A stretch of 64,000 nt of DNA from Coptis chinensis (lineage: Eukaryota; Streptophyta; Magnoliopsida; Ranunculales; Ranunculaceae): positions 60,888,501-60,952,500 of the forward strand of contig CM027381.1 of assembly GCA_015680905.1 (NCBI GenBank), given 5' to 3'. The position numbers were made by a program, and so were the translations under genes. Positions 1 to 11,198 of the stretch are shown in pieces. The notes under the pieces were generated by a model. That model searched no databases, was not told where the DNA came from, and saw only the letters and a program-made list of their open reading frames with translations. Within the stretch, counting starts at the first letter, position 1. Each line of letters begins with the position of its first letter.

Positions 1-1312
1 AAAGCTGAAAAGTCGACGCGGGCAGAAATAGCACACAAAGTCAGCAGAACTTCCAAAGGCCGTATCTTTGGACTCAGACCTTGGAATTGGGCCTATCTTA
101 TGTCAAAACGACCGGCTCGGGAAGAGCTTTCCAATGGTCTAAACCTTGACCCAATCAGAGAAGCAAAAGTAGACAAAAAGTCTGTTGAAGCCAACTGCAG
201 CTGAAGAGGCCTTATTGGACTGAAAGAATTGGGTTTTGGGCCTGATCCTCTGGCCCAAAACATGACTCCAAGCCCTTGCACGATTTTTGGATCTGAAAGT
301 ATAAAAACAAAAGCTTGACTCTTTGTTAATGGTAGATAGTTAGACCTAGATTAGTTAGCCTCCATTAATTAGTTTTAGAAGTTCAATTAGTTAATTAATT
401 AGTTTTTCATATCTTGTTTTAGATCTAGTTTCATGTTTAATTAATTACTTTAGAACAAAGTAGATTATTAATTTAGTATTTGAATCATTGTTTTATTATT
501 CATTAGATTAATAAAATAATGTTCTTGGTAATCTAGTTTCATGTTCCATTTACTTATTTAGTTAAATTCTTAGAGTCAATTATTTGTCATTATTAGTTTA
601 ATTCAATTATTGCATGAGTAGTTTTGAATTGAGTTTAAACAAGCAAAGTTTCAATCTTTATATAATGTCTTGTTCGAATTCCATTGGGAATGATAGCGTG
701 ATGATTCTCGGCTAAGCCTCCATTAGAGGGGGTTGAGAAGCCTTGATGAAAGCTTGATTCCGATTATCGTAGAGTCATCGTAATTTCCTTTCCACTCTAG
801 AAATGATTAGTTCACCATGAGAATGGGTGTAATCGTTCACATGCTAGTTATGAATTGGTAGAAATGCCATGTGTAATTAGGGATTAGGAGTAGTACCAGT
901 TGATTGTTCTGCATGGCGATTCAATTCGGATTCTGACGATTAAATCGTTAGTGGATTAAGTTGAGCTAAGGTGGAATCAATCCCCCTCTAACTCCTTATC
1001 ATAGAATCGACGTAGTATTCCCATAGTTGTTCAAATAGTCGACTAGTTGCATCTTGTGGGTTGTTGCATCGTAATCTAGTTATCATTCGTAAATCTCTCA
1101 TTAGACTTTAGTTAAGATTACTTCTTTGTAGAGAACACAGCATGCGGAAGGACTAGGAGTGGAACGAATCATGTTACTCCACTCTATTTCGATAGAATTG
1201 AGAGTAGAAATCTTTGATAAATTAGGCACGTAAAATCAAGTTTTAGTTTACTTACGTTTTGAGTTTTATCGTTCATTTCGTAGGTAAACTTTTATCTTTT
1301 TAACGTTTATCA
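1..1312 (+). mobile_element. LTR of Athila-like Ty3/gypsy family, cut by window start
   Basis: The sequence matches the reverse complement of the solo LTR that ends at 3535, beginning about 245 bases into that LTR, so the first part lies outside the window. A TATA-like stretch (gtataaaaaca) lies near 298. The right edge is the family terminus TTTATCA; beyond it the sequence changes to gypsy 3' internal DNA. The LTR therefore looks inserted into, or recombined with, the element remnant to its right. The target duplication cannot be checked because the left edge is missing. Confidence 0.8.
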
Positions 1313-1370
1313 TCGCCCTCTACCTTTTCAAAGAACCATTGAGTTTGCACTTGACCTTCTTACTTCTCCT

Positions 1371-1673
1371 GTGCTTCATGATTTTCTAAACCCTCTTGAT
1401 ATGGAAATGATACCCAAGGACAAGCCACCCGACACTTTTTCATTTTTTCCATTCCATCCTTCTAAAACTTATCCATATCCCATGTATTTTCCACAACTAT
1501 CCATTTTCTCACGATCATTCACTTGGACACCCTTTTGTTCAATGAAGAAGAAAGTGCATGCTCGGTTACCTTCTAGGTCTATCAGGCTTCGCTTTTATTT
1601 CACTAAGTTGCGTCATAGAAAGTCTTGGTGCTTAATTCTGTTTGATGGTGCATTATGTGTTAACTTTTTATAG
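1371..1673 (+). CDS. Small conserved ORF in the gypsy 3' region, function unknown
   Basis: I do not recognise this 100-residue protein. It starts MLHDFLNP, contains IPKDKP, DTFSFFP, SIFSRS, a basic stretch around residues 60-85 and a hydrophobic end with KSWCLILFDGA. The same protein, about 60% identical by eye with only an in-frame single-codon length change, is encoded on the minus strand at 10635-11024 in the corresponding place of another copy. This copy stops earlier than its relative (VNFL then stop). No membrane segment or known motif is clear. It sits after the coding region and before the polypurine tract of its element. It may be a retrotransposon accessory ORF or a chance ORF kept by recent shared ancestry. 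Confidence 0.45.
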   Translation: MLHDFLNPLDMEMIPKDKPPDTFSFFPFHPSKTYPYPMYFPQLSIFSRSFTWTPFCSMKKKVHARLPSRSIRLRFYFTKLRHRKSWCLILFDGALCVNFL

Positions 1674-2046
1674 AAAAATCCACAATTATTTTGGTTGTTA
1701 ATATATGGTAAACTGCACGTATATATATTTTAGATAAAGTCTCGAGTATCTGACTATAAACGACTCATTTTATTCTTCGGTGTACTCCATTCCAATCTTA
1801 TGTTATTGGAGTGCACCATTAAGGTAACCGGACCCTCCTTTTGGAGTTAGTGGTTGTAAGTGTCGGATCTTTAGTCCACGTTTCATGTGACTCATGCATT
1901 CATCTCTTGCAGTTTTTCTTGTTGTTTGAGTAGTGTTTCTCTATGGAGCGAGTTTCATTTTTATTTCTTCTTCATAATTTTGTTTTTCTAAAATTCAAAC
2001 ATATAAAAATTAAATAAAATAAAAAAAATAAACATATATTAGTAAG

Positions 2047-3535
2047 TGATAAAATGTAAAACAAATAGTTTTACCTACGCATAAGCTACGAAACTCAAAC
2101 GTAAGTAAAACTAAAACTAATTTCAGCTTATGTTATCAAAGTTTTCTACTCTCGATGCTATTGCAATATAGTTGGAATAGAGAATTCGTTCCACTCCTAG
2201 TTCTTTAGAATTCACATTAACTGAGATTATCAGTTCTATCAAAGTCAATGAGAGTACGGATTATATAATTATGCTAACAATGATGGGAAATAACGTAATC
2301 GAAATGTTCTAAATAATAAGATGGAAATTAAAATACTAAGGTTCGAATCTAGATAAAGAATTAAGGGAATTTGATTCCACCTTAACTCGACTTAATTTAC
2401 TAACGAAGAATTGTCTTAATCCGAATTGTAATGCTTCCGCATAACAATTGGGTGTTTCTAATCCCTAATTGTTCATGGTAATCTCTACCAACTAACAACT
2501 AGCATGTGAAGCAATCAAACACATTCTCATGGTGAACTAATTACTTTCTAGAAAAGAATAGAATATTATGAACTATTCTACGCTAATCGAAATCAAGTTT
2601 CATCAAGGCTTTTTCAAACCCCTCTAATGGAGGTTTTAGCCTTGAATCATTAAACTATCATTTATATATAAACAATAACAAGACATGATAAAAGAATATA
2701 AATTTACTTATTTGATTTAAAATGAAAGTCTAATCATGCAAGATTGAATTAAAACTAGTAATGATTATTAACTAAATCTATGAATTAAAGCTAAAATGAT
2801 TTACTAAAATGAAACTAGAATTATCAATAGCTAACTAACTTTATTGATCTAATGAATAATAACAATAAACTGATTCAAAACTGAATTCAAAAGAAGGTAA
2901 TAAAACTAATTAATGTAGTCTAAACTAATTTATTTTCTAATCTAGATCTAACTACCCTTCAGAGCTAAGTCTTTCTTAGTTAAATGGAGGAGACTAGATC
3001 CACAAAATTGTGCATGGGCTGAGGAGCCATGTTTTGGGCCGAAAAATCTAGCCCAAAACCCAATTTCTTCAGTCCAAAAAAGGGCTTTCAGTTGGAAATT
3101 ATTTCAAAGCCATTTTGTCCACTTATGCTTCTCTAAATGGATCAAGGCTTGGACCATTGGAAAGCTCTTTCCGAGCCAGTCGTTTTGAAGTATGGTAGGC
3201 CCAATTCCGAGGTCTAAGTCCAAAGATACGACCTTCAAAAGTTTTATTGACTTTTATGCGCTATTTCTGCCTGCATTGACTTTGAGCTTTCGACTTTGAC
3301 CAGGCTTTAAAAAGGCTTTTTCTCCTTGAATCTTGGCCTTTAATCACAGAACTTCTTCGCAACCAACCCTTGCTCCTTTATCTCGCAAAAGTGACACATT
3401 TCTGCACATAATTGACTCCAATGCCTGAAATACATAAAAGCACGTAATTAGCATTAACTATTATTTATTATTCACATAATCGGTCTAAAAGTATTATTGT
3501 TAAGGGGTTAAAACTAAATTTTTGGGCTCTTATCA
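2047..3535 (-). mobile_element. Solo LTR of the Athila-like family, target duplication gtaag
   Basis: In element orientation it runs from TGATAAGAGCCC to TTTTATCA, 1489 bases. The flanks are gtaag at 2042-2046 and gtaag at 3536-3540. The homologous uninterrupted sequence near 10455-10480 has a single copy of this pentamer. No internal sequence lies next to it, so it is a solo LTR left by recombination between two LTRs. Confidence 0.93.
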
Positions 3536-3877
3536 GTAAGTCTAGGGAATCTGACTTTAAAAGACCCAAGTTTTTGTACAATACCACCTTTCTGGAGTAT
3601 AGGCCAAACAAAAATTTTCAAACTTAAAAAGAGTTTTCCAATTTTGTTTGGGACTGGCGTATTTTACTCTTTCATTTCAAAACATTTTTCCACCCTTTGT
3701 TTGTCATGTTTACTTTAGTAGAGTCCATGTTAGTTAGTATGTAACAGTTTAATTGTGTTTCATGTTATCATATCATCTTTACAATATTTCTTTTACAGGT
3801 ACTGCTAATTTTTGGCACATTTCTATGGTAAATTCTTTCTTTATCTCTGTACACTTTGAGGACAAATCATTCGATTG

Positions 3878-3890
3878 TTTTGGGGTGGGA
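3878..3890 (+). promoter_or_regulatory. Polypurine-tract-like box of the gypsy remnant
   Basis: The string gttttggggtggg follows ctttgaggacaaa, the same arrangement seen in reverse complement at 9784-9796 and 27507-27519. Here it is followed by tagaaacat and then a CACTA end, not by an LTR. It may be a secondary purine box and not the primer for plus-strand synthesis. Confidence 0.5.
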
Positions 3891-3901
3891 TAGAAACATT
3901 T

Positions 3902-4260
3902 CACTACAAGAAAAAAGGTTTTATATCACTGTTTTCTTTTTTTCCGAAACCGTGACGGAGTGGGGGTCATTTATTTTTTTCCCAAAACCATCAAAAATAT
4001 TTGTTCTAGACTAGCCTCTCTCTACCATAAAAAAAATAGTAACAACTGCTCAAAAACCATCACAACAAATCATATAATTTGTGGCGGTTTTAAATAAACG
4101 GTTATGCATTCATCATTTTTAACGGTCATAAAACCATAAAATACTGGTAACAACTGCTCAAAAACTGTCATAACAAATCAAATAATTTGTGATAGTTTTA
4201 AATAAACTGTTATGTATTCATCTTTTTTAACGGTCATAAAAAGTACCATTAGTCATGACG
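3902..4260 (+). mobile_element. Terminal region of a CACTA-like DNA transposon (left end only)
   Basis: The sequence begins CACTACAAGAAAAAAGG, a common CACTA superfamily terminus, directly after gypsy sequence ending tagaaacattt. It is followed by a subterminal region with a 108-base unit (from 4039) repeated once from 4147, containing taacaactgctcaaaaac and ttttaacggtcataaaa. I could not find the matching end (ending cttgtagtg) to the right, so the size of the element is unknown. It is unrelated in terminal sequence to the CACTA element at 14818. Confidence 0.7.
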
Positions 4261-7164
4261 GTTTGGGTAAAATTGTGATATGTATACATTATTTTGTTTT
4301 TATTAAACTACATATCTGAATATGATCCATTAAATTTCAAGTAACACTCATATATATTGCTAATTTCATGAAAACATTCCAATCCCATTGGATAACCAAT
4401 ATATATTTGTACTTAATTGTAAAACGTAATGAAGTAAATAACACATTTCCAATCTAATTCATATAAATTTAATCAGCCTAATCCAAATCCAAGTGAAAAA
4501 AATAACCTAATCTCGTCAAAGTCGATCACCCACATATATGTCTTCAGCCTTATGGATAATCTTCGTTTTGAGAATAGTTCATATATAATACATTCTTGGA
4601 TGAACATAACAAAACCCATTCGAACTTCATTTATCTCCTTGTTGGTGAAGGCTTTTTTATGGCTAAGATTTTTTAGCTGGAATATAAGAAACAACAAGGT
4701 TAATATTTTGCAAAATAGAGGAAAAAAAGAGTTAAAAACACAATTTCTAAATATATCAAACATAAATTAAGTTAAAATGTGGGGGCATTTTATTTACTTT
4801 CAATGGCAAAGGAGAAGGATTGCTCATTATATCTCGCATGAATGATCCTACAAGAGAGAACTTAAATGACTTTATCTATTGAAGGCAATTGGCATAAGCA
4901 GAATGACAGTACTAGTATTAACAGAAAATACATATAAGTGCCATGTGATGCAAGACTTAGCTAACATTGTCCAAAGTAATTATATATATACTTGCATAAA
5001 CATAACCAAAGTATGTGAGTACAAGCAAAAAAGTCTGAGAGAGTTGCATTAATGTGTTATAAAAACATAAAGAGGATACCTTTGATCATCGTGAGAGATG
5101 CTCCAATGTCTAGATTCAAGCCCTCTCAATTCTAACACAAACCATCCCTTCCTTTTTGCACATTCCATAAGCATTTGAAGCATGAATAGAATGGAAATTG
5201 AAAACTAAAACTAAATATTGAATTTAATATACAAGGTTGGTGGCAATTAGTTAGTGCTATATAGCCACTGATAGCAAGTCTCAAGTCAAAGCTATCAGAG
5301 TTGCAAAATGTAACACTGGTAGTTAGCATGTGATATTCTTATTGGGTTAGTTAGTTAGACTTAATAGTTGCAATTTGCAATCCCAATTGCAAGATACATA
5401 CTCTAGAGATGATTTTTTTTCAGATGAAGAAATCGACCATTGGATCTTACAAATGGGGGTAAGTCTATCTAACCCATTAATATTTTAAAAGACCCATTAT
5501 TGGATAAAATGCAAGGTGACCCCCAAAATAAAAACATATTCCAAATATATACCAAACATATTCCAAATATATACCTAAGATACGTTACTTTTATAGAAAA
5601 ATTTCGACAGAGTCACCTCTGTATTTTCAACATTTCATAAATATAAAACCTGTCATAACCTGAAAATTTAATAAGAATACATCCAAAGCAAATATAAAAC
5701 CTCATACCTCAGTCGTAAATTCAACTACTAAAAGATATACTGATTTGTAAAACCAGCTACTTAACCATCTCGACCAATGTCAGTTAAGTCAAGTAACCAA
5801 TCCTTGAGTAAGAAGAAAACTAAAAATATACAAACCCTATCTACCTATGGTAGTGGCTGTGCCGGGTGGCTGCCTACGTACTCTTTCACGGATTAAACCA
5901 TACGTAGTTATTCCTTTCAAGCTTGACAGTTCAATATTAGAACTCAACCGTTCAACATCTATCAAACAAACATTACGACAAACAATATATTGCATAGCCG
6001 AACTGTAGCGTTCATTTACAGATAAATAATCCAAATAATATCAGAATAATGTGAGGTTAGAACCATAAAATCAACAGCCAATACCAATTCAACTAAGTAA
6101 ACTTTCAGACCTAACATAACTGTTTAGGTTGACAATAACATGAACAAACAAACCTTCAATAATGCACCAATTTACTTAATAAAGAGAATATAACACACAT
6201 AGATTTCTACTCGAATCAATAGTGAATTTTAATTAGAATTGAGAAAGAGAAGAGATTCACTTATCTTTAAATTGCAAAGAAACTCCCGCAAGCAAACTAG
6301 CTTCCAAACTAACATCGTCCTCTAAGCAAAATTTCACATTATTGTGGTTCCATAGAGATTCACATGTTCCATTTTAGCAAAACTCCTAATTTTCCCATCC
6401 AAATCGAAGTCACTATCCTTGAATCATTTTCCCTAAAATATTGTTTGCCCAAAACCCTTACTCTATCTCTCCCCCACAACAACCCTAATCTATCTCTTCT
6501 CCCCCCACAACAAACCCTAATCCATCTCTTGTGAAGACATCAGAGAAAAAGAGATCGAGATGAGAGAGAGATGAGGTCAATGTCGAGAATCAAGATAGGT
6601 ACGTACTGTTTTTCTCTTTCCTTTCTTTTATTTTTAGAGCCTCCCCGTGGGCTTTCTCCAAAATGGGTTTAATTATAAGGGTCTTGGGTTATAAAACAAG
6701 AAGCCAAACACAAAGCCCTATTACTACAAGGTTTGAGGTTTTACATAAAGCAAATGCAAATTTTAACCAAGTTTTAAAGGCTGGGGTGGACTAGTGGTTA
6801 CACAGTTCTCATTTACAAACTCAATATCCAAAAAATAATAATTAAGAATCCATTGTAACATGTACACAACTTTGATAAAATGGAAAAATGGAGTATACCT
6901 TTTGGCCATGGCAAGACAACCTACAAGCACTACAAATCCAAGCATTGCCCTTCAGATAAACAAGTAGGACTAAGACAAGAGAAGAGCGCTTGCTTATTCA
7001 AAAGCACTTGCCTCTTAGCTTCAAACAATTGTTGTCGTAAGTGCACTCCTTCCTTTCAAATCTTCCCAAAAAGAAGAATAGGCACCAAGAGGGACTGAAA
7101 TTCAACTGTTTAGAAGCTAAAACTTAGACCACAATAAACATTAGTCACAAAAAATAAAGTGGTA
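4261..7164. other. AT-rich stretch with no recognised gene
   Basis: All ORFs here are short and none gives a recognisable protein. It may be the body of the CACTA-like element that begins at 3902. The only structured part is a CT-rich zone at about 6440-6600 with two copies of the plant promoter motif aaccctaa (telo-box type), a purine-rich run with gagatgagagagagatgagg, and a possible splice donor (gataggtacgta). That could be the 5' end of a captured or decayed gene, but no protein follows. Confidence 0.4.
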
Positions 7165-8126
7165 GAAAGAAACTAGATAATAGTGAGTTTGCCATAAGAA
7201 TGGGAACAAACTTAGCTTTCTCTCATGATAATTAGTTTATGACTAGAGATAGTATAAAGTAATTAGGGATCATTAAAGGTATAGTCTTTATATTTTAACC
7301 TTGTGTGAGAATATCTAGACAATCTCTCTCTATTCTTCTCCATATTTTATTCAAGTCATACACAATTGCTTTAATTAAATTAGTATAAGTTAAATTCATA
7401 TATTTAGTTTTGTAGTATAAATTCACATCCATAAATATTGCTCTCACCATTGTTTCCTTGTGTTTGATTAGTTGAATTCGTTAAGTCTAGAGAGTTAAGA
7501 GTAGAATAATTCCGTACTCTATATATTACATGAATATATATGTGAGAGTAGGAAATAAATAATTGATAACGTAAGAATAGATTAGAGAAGTCTAGTTGTA
7601 TTTTTTATGTTATATCAATGATTATTGGGCTTTAAACATATAACTCTTCTAGTAATCATCTTGACTCATTTTCCATGCAAAATGACATTTTTAAGCACAT
7701 AAAAATCTATGCTAGCATATTGAGAAATTAAAAAGTGGATTTCAATCTCTCTCTATTCTTCTCCATATTTTATTCAAGTCATACACAATTGTTTTAATTA
7801 AATTAGTATAAGTTAAATTCATATATTTAGTTTTGTAGTATAAATTCACATCCATAAATATTTCTCTCACCATTGTTTCCTTGTGTTTGATTAGTTGAAT
7901 TCGTTAAGTCTAGAGAGTTAAGAGTAGAATAATTCCGTACTCTATATATTACATGAATATATATGTGAGAGTAGGAAATAAATAATTGATAACGTAAGAA
8001 TAGATTAGAGAAGTCTAGTTGTATTTTTTACGTTATATCAATGATTATTGGGCTTTAAACATATAACTCTTCTAGTAATCATCTTGACTCATTTTCCATG
8101 CAAAATGACATTTTTAAGCACATAAA
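7165..8126 (+). repeat. Truncated LTR end plus leader, partly duplicated in tandem
   Basis: From about 7165 to 7625 this is the downstream half of an LTR (plus orientation), recognisable as the reverse complement of about 42310-42780. It is followed by a short leader. The segment 7321-7703 is then repeated almost identically at 7744-8126, period 423 bases, with a 40-base spacer. The copies differ at only a few positions. The LTR 5' half, the gag region and the partner LTR are absent. Confidence 0.8.
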
Positions 8127-8249
8127 CAGCTTCAAGACCTGAAATACATAAAAATACGTAAACAATACTAACTCTTATTTATTATAAACATAATTGGCCT
8201 CAATGTAATACTATTAAGGGGTTTAAACTACACTTTTGGGTGCTTATCA
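8127..8249 (-). mobile_element. Truncated 3' LTR of element A (first 120 bases only)
   Basis: Read on the minus strand it starts TGATAAGCACCC directly after a polypurine tract and matches the first 120 bases of the LTRs ending at 24651 and 27120, including the conserved tatttcaggtcttg. It then breaks off into the unrelated duplicated block to its left. The break is a rearrangement junction and not a family end. Confidence 0.85.
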
Positions 8250-10634
8250 CACCACCCCCAAATATCATTTTGCTTGTCCTCAAGCAAAAATGAGAAATAA
8301 AAATAGATAAGTGGCCAAAAATATGATCCTAACTAATCTCGTTTCGTGGAGTGCGATTGCATTTACCATATGCAATAAGGCCTTAAACCACTAGGAATTC
8401 CCTAGTGGACGAGTTATAGCATCATGAGAGTTTTCCAGAGAAAATACTCACAAACTTTATTTATACTACAACGACTAAGAAATAAAAGTAATTGTCCTCT
8501 AATTTTATCTCAGAATCTATACATCTCACTAGCAATTAAACAAGGATCATTAATCTCACTCCGAAATTAATACATGCATAATAATCAAATCATCTTAAGA
8601 TAAATAACAATACAATGAACTATGCTATGAAAGAAAATGGCAAGCCCGTTTCTGAAACTTTTGGGTAGCGTGCCTAAGTAGGTTCTCACAAAGAATGTGT
8701 CAAGACACATAACAATGATTATTCCACTCAAGTTGCTAACTTCAGTGTGCAGTGGGCACACGTTTTCTCTCAATCTCAATGACAATCGAAGGAAGCCAAG
8801 GTCGATCAAATACATCTACCACTTACTATCATACCAAATTAATCATAATTGAGCTAGAGGTCTTTATTAGGTGATATAGGGCTGAGGTGATGGTTTAAGA
8901 AGAAACGAAATGAATATTCAAATCAACAAGTCTGAGATAATAGAGTTTTCAATTGCATGTAACTAGATAAAACCTTGTTTTCTATACTTAGTTTCCTTCC
9001 TAAGCCTTTTTGTTTTGGCTTTATGACTCTTTTTATTCTATTTTTTTTGGAGTTTTTATTTTTTATTTTTATTTTTATTTTCTTTTCTTTGGATGGAAAC
9101 TTCTTTTCTTTTTATTTTCTGAAACAACTAACTAATTTTGGTTTTCCACATGTTTTTCTCTTTATTTTCCTTACTCATCCTATTTCTCAGACTTATCCAG
9201 ATAGGTAGGCTAATTTTATTTTATTATTATTTTGTTTTATTGGGTAAAGGATTTGTGGTTTGTGAAAAGGCTCAGTGGGGCAACTAGCGGATAATTACTT
9301 ATAGGTATGAACTTTTAGCTATATCCATCCAAAAAGGGCCTAAATTATCGCTTATGATATGGTATGATGATCAAGCAAGTGGATGTGTGATTTCTCTACT
9401 TAGATTTTACTTCTCCCTTGTGTCATTACTCAGATATTTCACTCATATGAGGCTTTTTAGGCTAGATGCTCATAGGATATGTATTAAGTACTCTAACCTA
9501 GCCCTCAGAAAAATATTGCCAAGTACATTCAAATATGCTCATGCAAGATGTTCAAAAAAAGATGCAATGACTATTACAGACATTTTAATCTAAGTTTCAA
9601 AAATTAAATCCTAATTCAAGTACTATGTGAGATTTCTAGACTAATATCATCATGGAGAAGGGAACAATATCATTATCACTAAGTGCATAGTATAAACTAT
9701 ATTTATAATTTTAACATTTTTATAAAGAAAAGTTCATAATATACAACCTAATATATGCTCAAACATTTACAACATGTTTCTATACCACCCCCAAACAAAA
9801 TCATGCTTTGTCCCCAAAGTATGGAATTAAAATAAAGGATAGAGAATGCCATAGAAACGTGTTTGTAAATGGGAGCACATGAAAAAGAAGGTTAATATAT
9901 ACTAATATAAAGAAATAAAAACATACGCAACTCCTATATGAGTTCCTCCCGTTATGGGATAACATGAAATAATAAATAACGCTTGGGACATAAGTGGACT
10001 CTAACTTAAATAAAATAATAATATCATACGTTCACAAATCAAGCATGCACATATCATGGCTCTTATAGGATTAGTTTCCAAAATTCAGCAAAATAGTGAA
10101 ATTTTACGAAATTAAGGTACCTAATTACATTTTGCATCAATATTTTGATATTTATACATGCAATTTTAATGCGTGAACGTACAATGTGCTAAAATTAAAT
10201 ATACTACCCCCAAACAATTTGGGAGGGGTTCATGAAATTATTCAATAACACATTTAAATTACTTAACTAACTAACCTAGACTTTATTGGAGTAAACATGA
10301 TAATGGAAGGGTGGCAAAAAGCTTTTGAAATGAAAGATCACAAAATACGCCACCCCCAAACAAAATTTGAAAACACTTTTTAAGTTTGAAAATTTTTGTT
10401 TGGCCTATACTCCGTTAACGTGGTACGTTACAAAAACTTAAGATTTTTCAAGTCAGATTCCCTAGACTTACTAATATATGTTTATGTTTTTAATTAATTT
10501 TTTTTTAATTTTTATATGTTTGATTTTTGGAAAAACAAAATTACGAAAAAGAAATAAAAATAGAACTCATGGTGTACACCTATAATATAATATTGGAATG
10601 GCGTACACCGAAGAATACTATGAGTCTTTTAAAG
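8250..10634 (-). other. Non-coding 3' internal region of element A
   Basis: This is the downstream non-coding part of the minus-strand element, homologous to 24652-28000 in element B and to 3541-3901. In element orientation it ends in the polypurine tract TTTGGGGGTGGTG next to the LTR. Three more boxes of the same kind lie at 9784-9796, 10204-10215 and 10349-10361. A T-rich run near 9040-9120 yields only low-complexity ORFs. I see no gene in it. Confidence 0.75.
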
Positions 10635-11024
10635 TCAGATACTCGAGACTTTATCTAATATATATATATTAACATGCATTTTACTATATATTAACAATCT
10701 AAAGAGTTGTGGATCTTTCCATAAATAGTTAACACGGAATGCACCATCAAACAGAATTAAGCACCAAGATTTTCTACGACATGGCTTAGCCGAATGAGAG
10801 TGAAGTCTAATGGACCTAGAACCTAATCTAGCATGCAATTTTTTCTTTTTCCTCCAATGAAAGGGTCTCCAAGTGGATGAGCGTGAGAAAATGGATGGTT
10901 TTGGAAAATACTTGGGATGTGGATAAGTTTTAAAAGGAAGGGGTGGAAAAAATGAGAAAGTGTCAAGTGGTTTGTCCTTGGGTATTACTTCTTCACCAGA
11001 TGGGTTTAGAAAGTCATGTAGCAT
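10635..11024 (-). CDS. Small conserved ORF in the 3' region of element A, function unknown
   Basis: This 129-residue ORF is the relative of the one at 1371-1673. Shared stretches include MLHDFLNP, IPKDKP, DTFSFFP, SIFSRS and KSWCLILFDGA. It has a very basic central part (RKKKK, RRK) and a longer C-terminus than its relative. In this element it lies only about 170 bases after the gag/protease coding region, where RT and integrase would normally be, so a deletion probably brought it close. It could be the tail of a larger ORF. I recognise no domain. Confidence 0.45.
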   Translation of the reverse strand: MLHDFLNPSGEEVIPKDKPLDTFSFFPPLPFKTYPHPKYFPKPSIFSRSSTWRPFHWRKKKKLHARLGSRSIRLHSHSAKPCRRKSWCLILFDGAFRVNYLWKDPQLFRLLIYSKMHVNIYILDKVSSI

Positions 11025-11198
11025 AGAAGAAACAAGAAAGTTTAGTGCAAACTAAAGGTGTCATTGAAAAGGTAGAGGGAAAGGGAATCGAGGTGGTCGT
11101 AAATGATTGGTATTTATTATGAATTAGCTCAGGGGGATGGTGGTCGGGTGGTGCTTCTGGTAGTTCTTGAGAAGGTGGATCATCACAGCTCTTAGAAA

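Larger units (their letters stand above)
1313..3901 (+). mobile_element. 3' internal region of a plus-strand gypsy element, split by a solo LTR
   Basis: The two pieces 1313-2046 and 3541-3901 match, in reverse complement, the continuous stretch from about 11090 down to 9770 in element A. That copy lacks the LTR found here and so gives the empty site. The left piece carries a small ORF conserved with element A. The right piece ends in a purine box of the type that precedes LTRs in this family. No gag or pol sequence is present, so this is a remnant. Confidence 0.8.

Noticed and set aside
8975-9208. Hydrophobic 77-codon ORF, possible small membrane protein
   Set aside because: It is T-rich low-complexity DNA (Phe/Ile/Leu runs); the homologous stretch near 25390-25600 has a different, non-conserved frame.
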